Below, one piece after another: positions 44,280 to 53,343 of a stretch of 64,000 bases of DNA. A program made the translations under genes and the position numbers. The notes beneath the pieces were generated by a model. That model did no database searches. It was not told the DNA's origin and was given only the letters and a program-made list of their open reading frames with translations. Source of the DNA: Pseudomonas chlororaphis (lineage in GTDB: Bacteria > Pseudomonadota > Gammaproteobacteria > Pseudomonadales > Pseudomonadaceae); the NCBI GenBank assembly GCA_001023535.1, contig CP011020.1:124001-188000 (forward strand). Direction: 5' to 3'. Positions within the stretch are counted from its first letter, which is position 1. The number at the start of each line of letters is the position of its first letter.

Positions 44280-45337
44280 GCTCGATGAACGAGACCCTGG
44301 AGGTCCAGCGGGAAACCTATCGACGCCTGGTGCTGCGCAAACGCTTGATCCTCGGCGCGCTGGTGGTGTTGCTGATGGGCAGCGTGCTGCTGGACCTGGC
44401 CCTCGGGCCGGCGCGCTACAGCCTCGAAGAGGTGCTCGGTGCCCTGCTGTCGCCGGACAGCGCGTCTCCGCAAGTTCGGGTGGTGATGTGGGACATCCGC
44501 CTGCCGGTGGCCTTGATGGCCGTCGCGGTCGGCGCGGCATTGTCCCTGGCCGGCGCACAGATGCAGACGATCCTCAACAACCCCCTCGCCAGCCCGTTCA
44601 CCCTGGGTATTTCCGCGGCCGCCGGTTTCGGCGCCGCGTTGGGACTGGCGTTCGGCGTCGCGTTGTTTCCCCTGGCGGCGCAGTACATGGTGCCGCTGAA
44701 CGCCTTCATCATGGCGATGCTATCGGCCCTGTTGATCCACTTTTTGAGCATGCGCCGCGGCGTCACCGCCGAAACCATCGTGCTGCTGGGCATTGCCCTG
44801 GTCTTCACCTTCAATGCCCTGCTGGCGCTGGTGCAGTTTTTCGCCACCGAGCAAGCGGTGGCGGCCGTGGTGTTCTGGACGATGGGCAGCCTGACCAAGG
44901 CCACCTGGCCAAAACTGGGGGTCATTTGCCTGGTGATCCTCGTCACCCTGCCGATCTTCGCCAGGCGCGCCTGGGCCCTGACGGCGTTGCGACTGGGCGA
45001 CGACAAGGCGGCAAGCTTCGGCGTCAATGTGCGCAGCCTGCGCTTTCAAACGCTGATCATGGTCAGCCTGCTCGCCTCGTTCCCCGTGGCCTTCGTCGGC
45101 ACCATCGGCTTCATCGGGCTGGTCGGGCCGCACATCGCGCGGATGCTGATCGGTGAAGACCAACGGTTCTTCCTGCCGGCGTCCCTGCTCACCGGCGCAT
45201 TGATCCTGTCCGCCAGCTCGGTGGTCAGCAAGACCCTGATTCCCGGCGCGATCTTTCCCATCGGCGTGGTCACGTCGTTGATCGGCGTGCCGTTCTTCAT
45301 ATCACTGATCCTGGGCGGGAAGAAAAACACATGGTGA
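44276..45337 (+). CDS. FecCD-family ABC permease
   Basis: 353 residues, about ten helices. GAALSLAGAQMQTILNNPLASP near residue 85 and GTIGFIGLVGPHIARMLIGED near 285 are the hallmark motifs. Presumably a homodimer, as only one permease gene is present (fec and fep loci have two). It overlaps the ATPase gene by 7 nt. Confidence 0.95.
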   Translation: MSSMNETLEVQRETYRRLVLRKRLILGALVVLLMGSVLLDLALGPARYSLEEVLGALLSPDSASPQVRVVMWDIRLPVALMAVAVGAALSLAGAQMQTILNNPLASPFTLGISAAAGFGAALGLAFGVALFPLAAQYMVPLNAFIMAMLSALLIHFLSMRRGVTAETIVLLGIALVFTFNALLALVQFFATEQAVAAVVFWTMGSLTKATWPKLGVICLVILVTLPIFARRAWALTALRLGDDKAASFGVNVRSLRFQTLIMVSLLASFPVAFVGTIGFIGLVGPHIARMLIGEDQRFFLPASLLTGALILSASSVVSKTLIPGAIFPIGVVTSLIGVPFFISLILGGKKNTW

Positions 45338-46086
45338 AGCTCCAACTGGACAACCTGGGGGCCCGCTACGGCCAGCGCACCGTCATCGAGGGCGTCACCA
45401 CCGCGGCCTTTGTCGGCGGCCAGGTCGTGGCGGTGGTCGGCCCGAACGCGGCGGGCAAATCCACCTTGTTCAAACGGATGGCCGGCCTGATCGACGGCCC
45501 CGGTCAGGTGGTGCTGCAGGACTCGGAAAAAGGACCGCAAGGCATCAGCTACATGCCCCAGGGCTTGAATGCCAGCGCTCGCTTGACGGTGTACGAGTCG
45601 GTGCTGCTGGCGCGTAAACAACTGACCCAAGGCTGGGTCGTCCACGACGATGAACTGCGACGGGTAGACGACATCCTCGCCGCGCTCGGCATCACCGGGT
45701 TGTCCTTTCGCAACCTCGGCGAGCTCAGCGGCGGACAGCAGCAATTGGTGTCGATTGCACAAACCCTGGTGCGTGAACCGGAAATCCTGCTGATGGATGA
45801 GCCAACCAGTGCCCTGGACATGCACCGGCAAGTCCAGGTCCTGAAGTTCATGCGCGCCCTGGCCCGCGAGCGCAAGGTCATCGTGTTCATTGCCATCCAC
45901 GACCTCAACCAGGCGCTGCGCTTTGCCGACCAGGTGCTGGTCATTGCCGACGGCACCACCCAGGGCAGCGGCCCGAGCCATGAGGTGATCACCGAGTCGA
46001 TGCTGCGCCAGGTCTACAAGGTGCAGGCACGGATCGAGCAGTGCAGCCGTGGCGAGCGACACATCCTCATCGACGACATCGTCTGA
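45331..46086 (+). CDS. Iron-siderophore ABC transporter ATPase
   Basis: 251 residues. Walker A GPNAAGKST, signature LSGGQQQLVSIAQ, Walker B ILLMDEPTSALD and switch His in IAIHDLNQAL. FecE/FepC family. Last gene of a receptor-SBP-permease-ATPase uptake series and followed by a stem-loop. Confidence 0.95.
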   Translation: MVKLQLDNLGARYGQRTVIEGVTTAAFVGGQVVAVVGPNAAGKSTLFKRMAGLIDGPGQVVLQDSEKGPQGISYMPQGLNASARLTVYESVLLARKQLTQGWVVHDDELRRVDDILAALGITGLSFRNLGELSGGQQQLVSIAQTLVREPEILLMDEPTSALDMHRQVQVLKFMRALARERKVIVFIAIHDLNQALRFADQVLVIADGTTQGSGPSHEVITESMLRQVYKVQARIEQCSRGERHILIDDIV

Positions 46087-46096
46087 TGGCCGGCGT

Positions 46097-46121
46097 GGCC
46101 AGGCGATGTTCATGCCTGGCC
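46097..46121. terminator. Stem-loop between convergent genes
   Basis: GGCCAGGC (46097-46104) and GCCTGGCC (46114-46121) form a perfect 8-bp stem with a 9-nt loop in the 51-bp gap between the converging ATPase and LysR genes. No T tract, so a factor-independent role is uncertain. Confidence 0.45.
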
Positions 46122-46137
46122 GCGGCCGTGACGTCGA

Positions 46138-47064
46138 CTAGATCCTCTCCATCACCGCACCCTGTTCATCGGCGACACCCTGCAACAGCTCCACCACCCA
46201 GTCGATAAACACCCGCACCCGTGGCGACAGCTGTCGATGGGGCGGGTACACCGCAGAGATCGGCCACAGCGGCACCGGGTACTCACCCAACACCTGGACC
46301 AGCGTGCCCTCGGCCAACTGCCGCTGAACGTGGTAGCGCGGCACCTGGATCAAGCCGAAGCCAGCTTCGCAGGCCGCGACATAGGCGTCGGCATTGTTGA
46401 CGGTCAGCTCACCAGGCAATTGCCTCTCGTGCACCTGCCCCGCCACTTCGAATTCGAACGGAAAGAACCGCCCATTGCCGGACGCGAACCGGATGACCCG
46501 GTGTGACGCCAGATCCTCCGGCACCTGGGGCGTGCCCGCGCGGGCAAGGTAGCCGGGGCTGGCACAGGTCAGTTGTGGCAGGCGCACGATGGGCCGCGCC
46601 ACCAAGCCCTGGTCGACGATGTTGCCGGCGCGGATTGCACAATCCACGCCTTCGCGTTGCAGGTGGACCTGCCAGTCATGGAAACCGATGTCCAGTTGCA
46701 ACGCCGGGTAGCGCGCATAGAACGCCGGCAACCGAGGCACGATCCAGGCGCAGCCAAAGGCAATGGGCATGTCCACGCGCAACGTGCCATGGGGTTGGCT
46801 GCGCTGCACCGACAACGAACTTTCCAGGTCGTCGAGGTCGTCCAGCAACTGGCCGCTGCGCTGGTAATAGGCCTCGCCGTCGAGCGTTGCGCGCACCTGC
46901 CGGGTGGTGCGGTGCAACAACTGCACCCCGAGGTGCGCTTCCAGTTGCTGGATCAACAGGCTGACGGTGGCGCGCGGCAGCTTGAGGTCGTCGGCCGCCT
47001 TGCCAAAGCCGCCCAGCTCGACGATACGCCGGAACACCTGCATGGCCTGTAGTCGATCCATCAT
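46138..47064 (-). CDS. LysR-family regulator divergent from the aldo/keto reductase
   Basis: 308 residues from the ATG at 47064 (MMDRLQAMQVFRRIVELGGF); a GTG at 47073 is also possible. HTH with KAADDLKLPRATVSLLIQQLEAHLG, then a LysR substrate domain. CrgA/YafC-like subfamily. Divergent by about 110 bp from the aldo/keto reductase it probably controls; the intervening sequence holds the operator. Confidence 0.9.
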   Translation of the reverse strand: MMDRLQAMQVFRRIVELGGFGKAADDLKLPRATVSLLIQQLEAHLGVQLLHRTTRQVRATLDGEAYYQRSGQLLDDLDDLESSLSVQRSQPHGTLRVDMPIAFGCAWIVPRLPAFYARYPALQLDIGFHDWQVHLQREGVDCAIRAGNIVDQGLVARPIVRLPQLTCASPGYLARAGTPQVPEDLASHRVIRFASGNGRFFPFEFEVAGQVHERQLPGELTVNNADAYVAACEAGFGLIQVPRYHVQRQLAEGTLVQVLGEYPVPLWPISAVYPPHRQLSPRVRVFIDWVVELLQGVADEQGAVMERI

Positions 47065-47174
47065 CGGGCTCACTGTTTAGAAATGACGAATAGTTAAACC
47101 AATAATCACGGATTTATCCACCCAACCGTTTACTGGACACTGAACTCGTCATTCAACACCAGGGAAACCTCACC

Positions 47175-48170
<996 letters not shown>

Positions 48171-48194
48171 GCCCATCGTCAGGCGCAGCCCCCA

Positions 48195-48225
48195 GGCAGC
48201 GGCCCGTTACGCTCAAGCCGCTGCC
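48195..48225 (+). terminator. Stem-loop after the aldo/keto reductase
   Basis: GGCAGCGGC and GCCGCTGCC form a perfect 9-bp stem with a 13-nt loop 25 nt after the stop. No T run follows. A second inverted repeat, AGCGTTA-N5-TAACGCT at 48247-48265, lies between it and the next gene and is more operator-like. Confidence 0.5.
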
Positions 48226-48246
48226 AAACCCGCCGATAGCCTGATG

Positions 48247-48265
48247 AGCGTTAAGTGATAACGCT
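48247..48265. promoter_or_regulatory. Palindrome upstream of binding-protein/cyclase operon
   Basis: AGCGTTA and TAACGCT form a perfect 7-bp inverted repeat with 5-bp spacer, 43 bp before the ATG at 48308. Operator position relative to the promoter of the three-gene operon. Confidence 0.35.
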
Positions 48266-48307
48266 TGGGCCTGACCAGGCCTTGCGGGTTACTTAGGGTA
48301 ATGATCG

Positions 48308-49060
48308 ATGCTTTCTGCGCTTAACCGCCTGTTGTGTGGTGTCCTGCTGGCCCTGGCTGCGAACGCTTGCGCGGCCGAGGCCCCGCTGCGCATCGTCACC
48401 GAGGAACTGCCGCCCTACAACATGACGGAAAATGGCCGGGTGACGGGCATGAGCACCGAAGTGGTCGAGGCGGTGCTCAAGGAAGTCGGCATGGACGCAC
48501 CGATCCATCCCATGCCCTGGGCCCGCGCGTATGAGCTGGCGCTCAATGAAAGCAACGTCCTGATCTATTCCATCGTGCGCACCCCCACGCGTGAATCACT
48601 GTTCCAGTGGGTCGGCGCGATTGCGCCGACCCAGTGGTACATCTACTCGCTGGCCGACCGCCCGGTGAAACTCAACTCGCTGGCCGACGCCCATGGTCAC
48701 CAGATCGCCACGGTCAACCAGGACGTTGGCGAGCAATACCTAGTGTCGAAAGGTTTTCGCATCGGCGAGGAGCTGCAGTCGAGCACCAAATACGAGCACA
48801 ACTACCGCAAGCTCAAGGTCGACCACGTGGAGCTGTGGATTTCCAACGAACTCAACGCCCTGTACCTGACCCGCCAGAACGGCGAAGACCCGGACAAAGT
48901 GCTGATCCGCTCATTGGCGCTACCCGACTTGAGCAGCGAAGGCCTCAACATGGCGTTCAGCCGCAACACGCCGGTCGAGACGGTCGAGAAGTTCCGGGCC
49001 GGCCTGGAAGCGATCCGCCGCAACGGTGTTTACGATGCCATCGTTCGCAAATGGCTATGA
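48308..49060 (+). CDS. Periplasmic SBP_bac_3-family ligand-binding protein 1
   Basis: 250 residues. Signal peptide to about residue 22 (LLALAANACA) and a family-3 fold: APLRIVTEELPPYNMTENGRVTGMSTEVVEAVLKEVGMD. No permease or ATPase is nearby. Instead the next gene, 1 nt downstream, is a diguanylate cyclase with a periplasmic domain, so it may act as a signal-delivering protein and not in transport. Confidence 0.85.
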   Translation: MLSALNRLLCGVLLALAANACAAEAPLRIVTEELPPYNMTENGRVTGMSTEVVEAVLKEVGMDAPIHPMPWARAYELALNESNVLIYSIVRTPTRESLFQWVGAIAPTQWYIYSLADRPVKLNSLADAHGHQIATVNQDVGEQYLVSKGFRIGEELQSSTKYEHNYRKLKVDHVELWISNELNALYLTRQNGEDPDKVLIRSLALPDLSSEGLNMAFSRNTPVETVEKFRAGLEAIRRNGVYDAIVRKWL

Positions 49061-49061
49061 C

Positions 49062-50405
49062 ATGACCGGCAACTTCAGGGCCGTGTCCAGCGCGCAACCG
49101 CGTACCGGGGCATTCAGTTCCCTCGGCCGCCGCCTGGTGCTCGCGACCCTGTTGTTCAGCCTGGTCTTCACCCTGGCGATGGTCACCTGGCGCACCTGGT
49201 TGGCCTGGGAGAACAACCTGGCGGAGATGAACTCGGAGCTGGTGCTGATCGACCAGGTGTTCCAGAACACCCTGGCCCACGCCATCTGGGAAATGGACCG
49301 TGAATCCCTCGACCAGCAGATCGCCAGCGTCGCGACGGCCGCGCCAGTGGGGCGCGTGGTACTGAACATCGTGCGGCCGGGCCAACCGCCGGAAATCATC
49401 GAACTCAACCGATACACCGTCGAGTCTTCCGGTGCCGCGCCGGTGCTGCATCGCCAACTCGTCGCACAGCCCTACGCCGGGGCGCACGAAAAGGTCGGCG
49501 AGTTGACCATCGAAGGCGATAACCGCCTGCTGTGGGAACGCCTCTGGGACGAAGCCCGCAGCATCGTCATCACCCAGGTCATCCAGTCGTTGCTGCTGGC
49601 CGGGTTGGTCATGACCATGTTCAACCGCCTGGTGACCGTGCACGTGGTCCATATCGCCCGTCACCTGGGCGAAGTCGCGCCACAGACCCTCAAGCGCCAC
49701 CTGCGATTGCAACGGGCGGTGCACCGCCAGGACGAGCTGAGCCTGCTCGAATGCCAGGTCAACGAACTCCAGGACAACCTCCACGCCCACCTGGAACGCC
49801 AGCGTTCCGATGAACTGGCCCTCGCCGCCAGCCGCGACCAATTGGCCCAACTGGTGGAGGCACGGACCGCCGAACTCAAGGCCGCCAACCAGGCGCTCGA
49901 AGCCCTGTCGCGTCACGACGCCCTGACGGGCCTGGCCAACCGACGCTATTTCGACGAACTCAAGGAGGTCGAATTCCGCCGGGCCATCCGCCACAAGACG
50001 CCACTTGCGGTGCTGATGTGCGACGTCGACTTCTTCAAGATCTACAACGACACCTACGGGCACATGCAAGGCGACCAGTGCTTGAAGCAGATCGCCGAAA
50101 CCCTGCGCAGCGTCTTCGGCCGCTCGGGTGAACTGGCCGCTCGCCTGGGCGGCGAGGAATTCGTCGTGGTGCTGCCCAACGTCGACGCCCGGCAGGCCAG
50201 CGAAGCCGCCCATCGGCTGCGCGCCAGCCTGGCCGAGCGTGAGCTGCCCCATAGCGGCTCCAGCGTCTCGCGCTTCGTCACGCTGAGCATCGGCATCGCC
50301 GAGTTGGACCCCGAGAGCATGGACCACTTCGATCAACTGTTGCAGCGTGCCGACCAAGCGCTGTACCGGGCCAAACACCAGGGGCGCGATTGCGTCGCTC
50401 TTTAA
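49062..50405 (+). CDS. Diguanylate cyclase with periplasmic sensor domain
   Basis: 447 residues from the ATG at 49062; a GTG at 49026 overlaps the previous gene by 35 nt. TM1 about 22-44, periplasmic domain about 45-165, TM2 about 170-195, a coiled coil (about 230-282) and a GGDEF domain with active-site GGEEF in ARLGGEEFVVVLP. The inhibitory site reads RSGE, not RxxD, so product feedback may be weak. It is sandwiched between two periplasmic-binding-protein genes. Confidence 0.92.
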   Translation: MTGNFRAVSSAQPRTGAFSSLGRRLVLATLLFSLVFTLAMVTWRTWLAWENNLAEMNSELVLIDQVFQNTLAHAIWEMDRESLDQQIASVATAAPVGRVVLNIVRPGQPPEIIELNRYTVESSGAAPVLHRQLVAQPYAGAHEKVGELTIEGDNRLLWERLWDEARSIVITQVIQSLLLAGLVMTMFNRLVTVHVVHIARHLGEVAPQTLKRHLRLQRAVHRQDELSLLECQVNELQDNLHAHLERQRSDELALAASRDQLAQLVEARTAELKAANQALEALSRHDALTGLANRRYFDELKEVEFRRAIRHKTPLAVLMCDVDFFKIYNDTYGHMQGDQCLKQIAETLRSVFGRSGELAARLGGEEFVVVLPNVDARQASEAAHRLRASLAERELPHSGSSVSRFVTLSIGIAELDPESMDHFDQLLQRADQALYRAKHQGRDCVAL

Positions 50406-50429
50406 CACCACGCGGCCAACGAGGTCTGT

Positions 50430-51164
50430 ATGCCTAATCGCCTGACACTCTGCTTATGCCTGCTCCTCGCCCTCTTCAGCCTGAAAAGCCAGGCCGGGGC
50501 CATCGAAGTCGTGACCGAAGATTCCCTGTACGCCTACCTGCGTGAAGACAAGGTGGCCGGGCCCGGCACGCAGATCGCCGAAGAAACCCTCAAGGGCGCG
50601 GCCCTCAACGACTACAGCGTGCTGCTCTACCCCTGGGCCCGAGCCTACGAAAAGGCGCTGCACGAACCCAACGTGCTGATTTTCCCCCTGGACCGCACGC
50701 CGGCTCGCGAGCAGTCGTTCAAATGGGTGGGCGAGATCCTCCGGGTGCCGAGCAAGCTCTACAAGCTTCGCGGCGATGACAGCATCGCCGTCAAGGTCCT
50801 CGACGATGCCAAGCAGTACAGCATCGGGGTGGTACGCAACGACGCCAAGCAGATCTACCTGCAACAGCGCGGCTTCACCCGCCTGGTGGTGTCGGCTGAC
50901 AATCACGATAACTTCCAGAAACTGCTGAACCATCAGATCCAGTTGCTGCCGATGCCGGAGAACGCCGCGCGCCTGATGAGCCAGGATACCCACGTGGACT
51001 TCAACAGCCTGGAAGAGGTCTATTCCCTCGACGAACAGCCCCATCGGGTCTACCTGGCCTTCAGCCTGAGCACCCCGGACGACATCGTCGCCAAGGCCCA
51101 GCGCGCCTTCGAACAACTCAAGGCATCTGGCGAAGTGGCGCGAATCATGGGCGAAAAGCGGTAA
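50430..51164 (+). CDS. Periplasmic SBP_bac_3-family ligand-binding protein 2
   Basis: 244 residues with signal peptide (LCLCLLLALFSLKSQAGA). AIEVVTEDSLYAYLREDKVAGPGTQIAEETL and PWARAYEKALHEPNVLIFPLDRTPARE parallel the first binding protein (PWARAYELALNESNVLIYS). The two are diverged paralogues, one on each side of the cyclase. Twenty-four nt after the cyclase stop, so probably the same operon. Confidence 0.85.
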   Translation: MPNRLTLCLCLLLALFSLKSQAGAIEVVTEDSLYAYLREDKVAGPGTQIAEETLKGAALNDYSVLLYPWARAYEKALHEPNVLIFPLDRTPAREQSFKWVGEILRVPSKLYKLRGDDSIAVKVLDDAKQYSIGVVRNDAKQIYLQQRGFTRLVVSADNHDNFQKLLNHQIQLLPMPENAARLMSQDTHVDFNSLEEVYSLDEQPHRVYLAFSLSTPDDIVAKAQRAFEQLKASGEVARIMGEKR

Positions 51165-51215
51165 GCTCTGGGGATCGGCACGCCCGCGTGCCAACCACCC
51201 AGGAGGTCAGTCCCT

Positions 51216-52055
51216 ATGAGCAAAGCGTCCTATGTTCCGCCCAAAGTCTGGACTCATGAAGCCCCATCTGGCGGCCAGTTCGCCAGCATCAACCGCCCGA
51301 TCGCCGGGCCGACCCACGAAAAGACCCTGCCGACGGGCAAGCAGCCACTGCAGCTCTACTCCCTGGCCACGCCCAATGGGGTCAAGGTCACCATCCTGCT
51401 CGAGGAACTGCTGGCCCTGGGGCACACGGGCGCCGAGTACGACGCCTGGCTGATCCGCATCAGCGAAGGCGATCAGTTCTCCAGCGGCTTCGTCGAGATC
51501 AACCCCAATTCGAAGATCCCGGCCCTGCTCGACCGCAGCGTGGAACCGCCGATCCGCGTGTTCGAATCAGGCTCGATCCTGTTGTACCTGGCGGAAAAAT
51601 TCGGCGCCTTCCTGCCCACCGACCCGACCGGGCGCACCGAGACGCTGAACTGGCTGTTCTGGCAGATGGGTTCGGCACCTTACCTGGGTGGCGGCTTCGG
51701 GCACTTCTACGCCTACGCACCGGAAAAACTCGAGTACCCGATCAATCGCTTCACCATGGAAACCAAGCGCCAACTCGACGTCCTCGACCGCCGCCTGGGC
51801 GAAAGCCCGTACCTGGCCGGCGACCACTACACCATCGCCGACATCGCGGTCTGGCCGTGGTACGGCCAACTGGTGCGCAACAACGTCTATTCGGCCGCCG
51901 AATTCCTCGACGCCCAGCGCTACACCCACGTGCAACGCTGGGCCGAAGCCATCGCCAACCGCCCCGCCGTCCTGCGTGGACAACGTGTCAACCGGACCTG
52001 GGGTGATGAGGCCAGCCAGGTGCCGGAGCGGCATCGGGCTGAAGACCTGGACTGA
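51216..52055 (+). CDS. yghU: Glutathione S-transferase, YghU/disulfide-bond oxidoreductase type
   Basis: 279 residues. Long N-terminal arm (YVPPKVWTHEAPSGGQFASINRP) and LYSLATPNGVKVTILLEEL, NPNSKIPALLDRS, FESGSILLYLAEKFG, then YTIADIAVWPWYG typical of the Nu-class YghU, which binds two glutathiones and has disulfide-bond reductase activity. AGGAGG lies upstream of the start. Confidence 0.9.
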   Translation: MSKASYVPPKVWTHEAPSGGQFASINRPIAGPTHEKTLPTGKQPLQLYSLATPNGVKVTILLEELLALGHTGAEYDAWLIRISEGDQFSSGFVEINPNSKIPALLDRSVEPPIRVFESGSILLYLAEKFGAFLPTDPTGRTETLNWLFWQMGSAPYLGGGFGHFYAYAPEKLEYPINRFTMETKRQLDVLDRRLGESPYLAGDHYTIADIAVWPWYGQLVRNNVYSAAEFLDAQRYTHVQRWAEAIANRPAVLRGQRVNRTWGDEASQVPERHRAEDLD

Positions 52056-52067
52056 AGGTGCGAGGGT

Positions 52068-53159
52068 CTACTTGTACTGATCCCCCGCCGACGCCGGACT
52101 GGTCTGCTTCGCCAGGGCAAACACACACTCATCCAGATAGGGCCTGACGTCCGCCCATTTCTTGCCATCGACGGCAAACCCTCGCAGCTTCTTGCCGGCG
52201 TCCACCACGTCAGGCTCATGTTTCATCAGCATGAGCCTGGCCACCGCACTGGCGTCGGCGTCCTTGTGCTTGGTGTGGTTCTGCCTGGCGTAGGAATGGA
52301 ACTCCTCGATGCGGGCCAGGACCGCCTGGGTACCGTCCATGCACTTGTCGCCGAGAATTTCCTCCCGGCGCTGGACATGGCCACCGGCAAAACTGTCTTC
52401 CACCAGGTGCAACAGGCTGCCCAAGGCCACCTTGTCCACGTTGGTACGCAGCCAGGGGCGGCCGACGGCAAACAGGTCCTGCACGGTCTGCCCATTATTG
52501 AAATGCTGGTCCCAGCCGTCGATCCTGATGTCCTTCAAGTAGGTATTGATGGGGTAAGTACCATCCGCAACCCCCCAGGCGAACTCTGCCCACATCATGA
52601 TCTCCCGTTTGGTCTTCTCTGCGGGATCGCCCTCCTGGGAAGCCATTGCATGCAGAAACTGCAGGTCGCCGAAATGCGAACGTGCGATGTAGTTTCCCGT
52701 GCCCATGAAGGCCATCGGGTCCACGGCGCTCTTGTCCTCTGCCTCTTCGAAAAGGTTCACCCAACACCGGGTCTGGGAAATGAACCCCACCGAATAACGA
52801 CCATCGCACCCCTTGGTCTTGGCATCTTCGGCGCTGGGCATGAACACCGGATCGTCGTTCCAGCGAACACCGGCAATGACATACGCACCGGCATCTTCGA
52901 GGTTGGGGTTGTTGCAATACTGCCAATCCCCGTCACACCCATAGATTTTCTGCGTCAAGGCCTCATGGGCGGAATCGCCGAAGCTGTGCAGCGCGAAACT
53001 CATGAGAGGCACCGACGCCTTATAGGAAACCCCATACTTCTTGGCCATCTCCCGCTCGGCCTCGGTACCGCTCGGCGAGAGCTGAAACGCCCCGGCCTGC
53101 CCAACGCAACCCAACCAAACGCCCCAGGCAATTGCCGCCACTTTCTTGTATTTATTCAT
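52068..53159 (-). CDS. Zinc-dependent phospholipase C-like exoprotein (P. fluorescens PLC/CegC family)
   Basis: 363 residues from an ATG at 53159 that begins a good signal peptide (MNKYKKVAAIAWGVWLGCVGQAGA). LLHLVEDSFAGGHVQRREE gives an HxxxDxxxxxH zinc motif (about His251, Asp255, His261), and HFGDLQFLH earlier supplies further ligands. Several Cys pairs suit a secreted protein. The family includes a phosphatidylcholine-preferring PLC of P. fluorescens and Legionella PlcC. Likely exported; substrate phospholipids by family knowledge. Confidence 0.75.
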   Translation of the reverse strand: MNKYKKVAAIAWGVWLGCVGQAGAFQLSPSGTEAEREMAKKYGVSYKASVPLMSFALHSFGDSAHEALTQKIYGCDGDWQYCNNPNLEDAGAYVIAGVRWNDDPVFMPSAEDAKTKGCDGRYSVGFISQTRCWVNLFEEAEDKSAVDPMAFMGTGNYIARSHFGDLQFLHAMASQEGDPAEKTKREIMMWAEFAWGVADGTYPINTYLKDIRIDGWDQHFNNGQTVQDLFAVGRPWLRTNVDKVALGSLLHLVEDSFAGGHVQRREEILGDKCMDGTQAVLARIEEFHSYARQNHTKHKDADASAVARLMLMKHEPDVVDAGKKLRGFAVDGKKWADVRPYLDECVFALAKQTSPASAGDQYK

Positions 53160-53343
53160 GGGTTGTCTCAGCAAAGGCGATGACAAGCTGACGTCTCGTC
53201 TGTCGCCATGAAATCGATGGAGTGTTCAGGGTAAATGGCCAGAGGCCATCGCCGAAGCATAGCGGGTGCCGCTGGGGCGTCCAGGCGTCGGCGAGCTGAT
53301 TTTTCCAGGGCCCGGGCCGGACCAGGATAGCCGCCACTCCACA

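Noticed and set aside
48247..48265. Terminator of the aldo/keto reductase gene
   Set aside because: No T tract follows, and the site lies close to the next operon; treated as operator-like instead.
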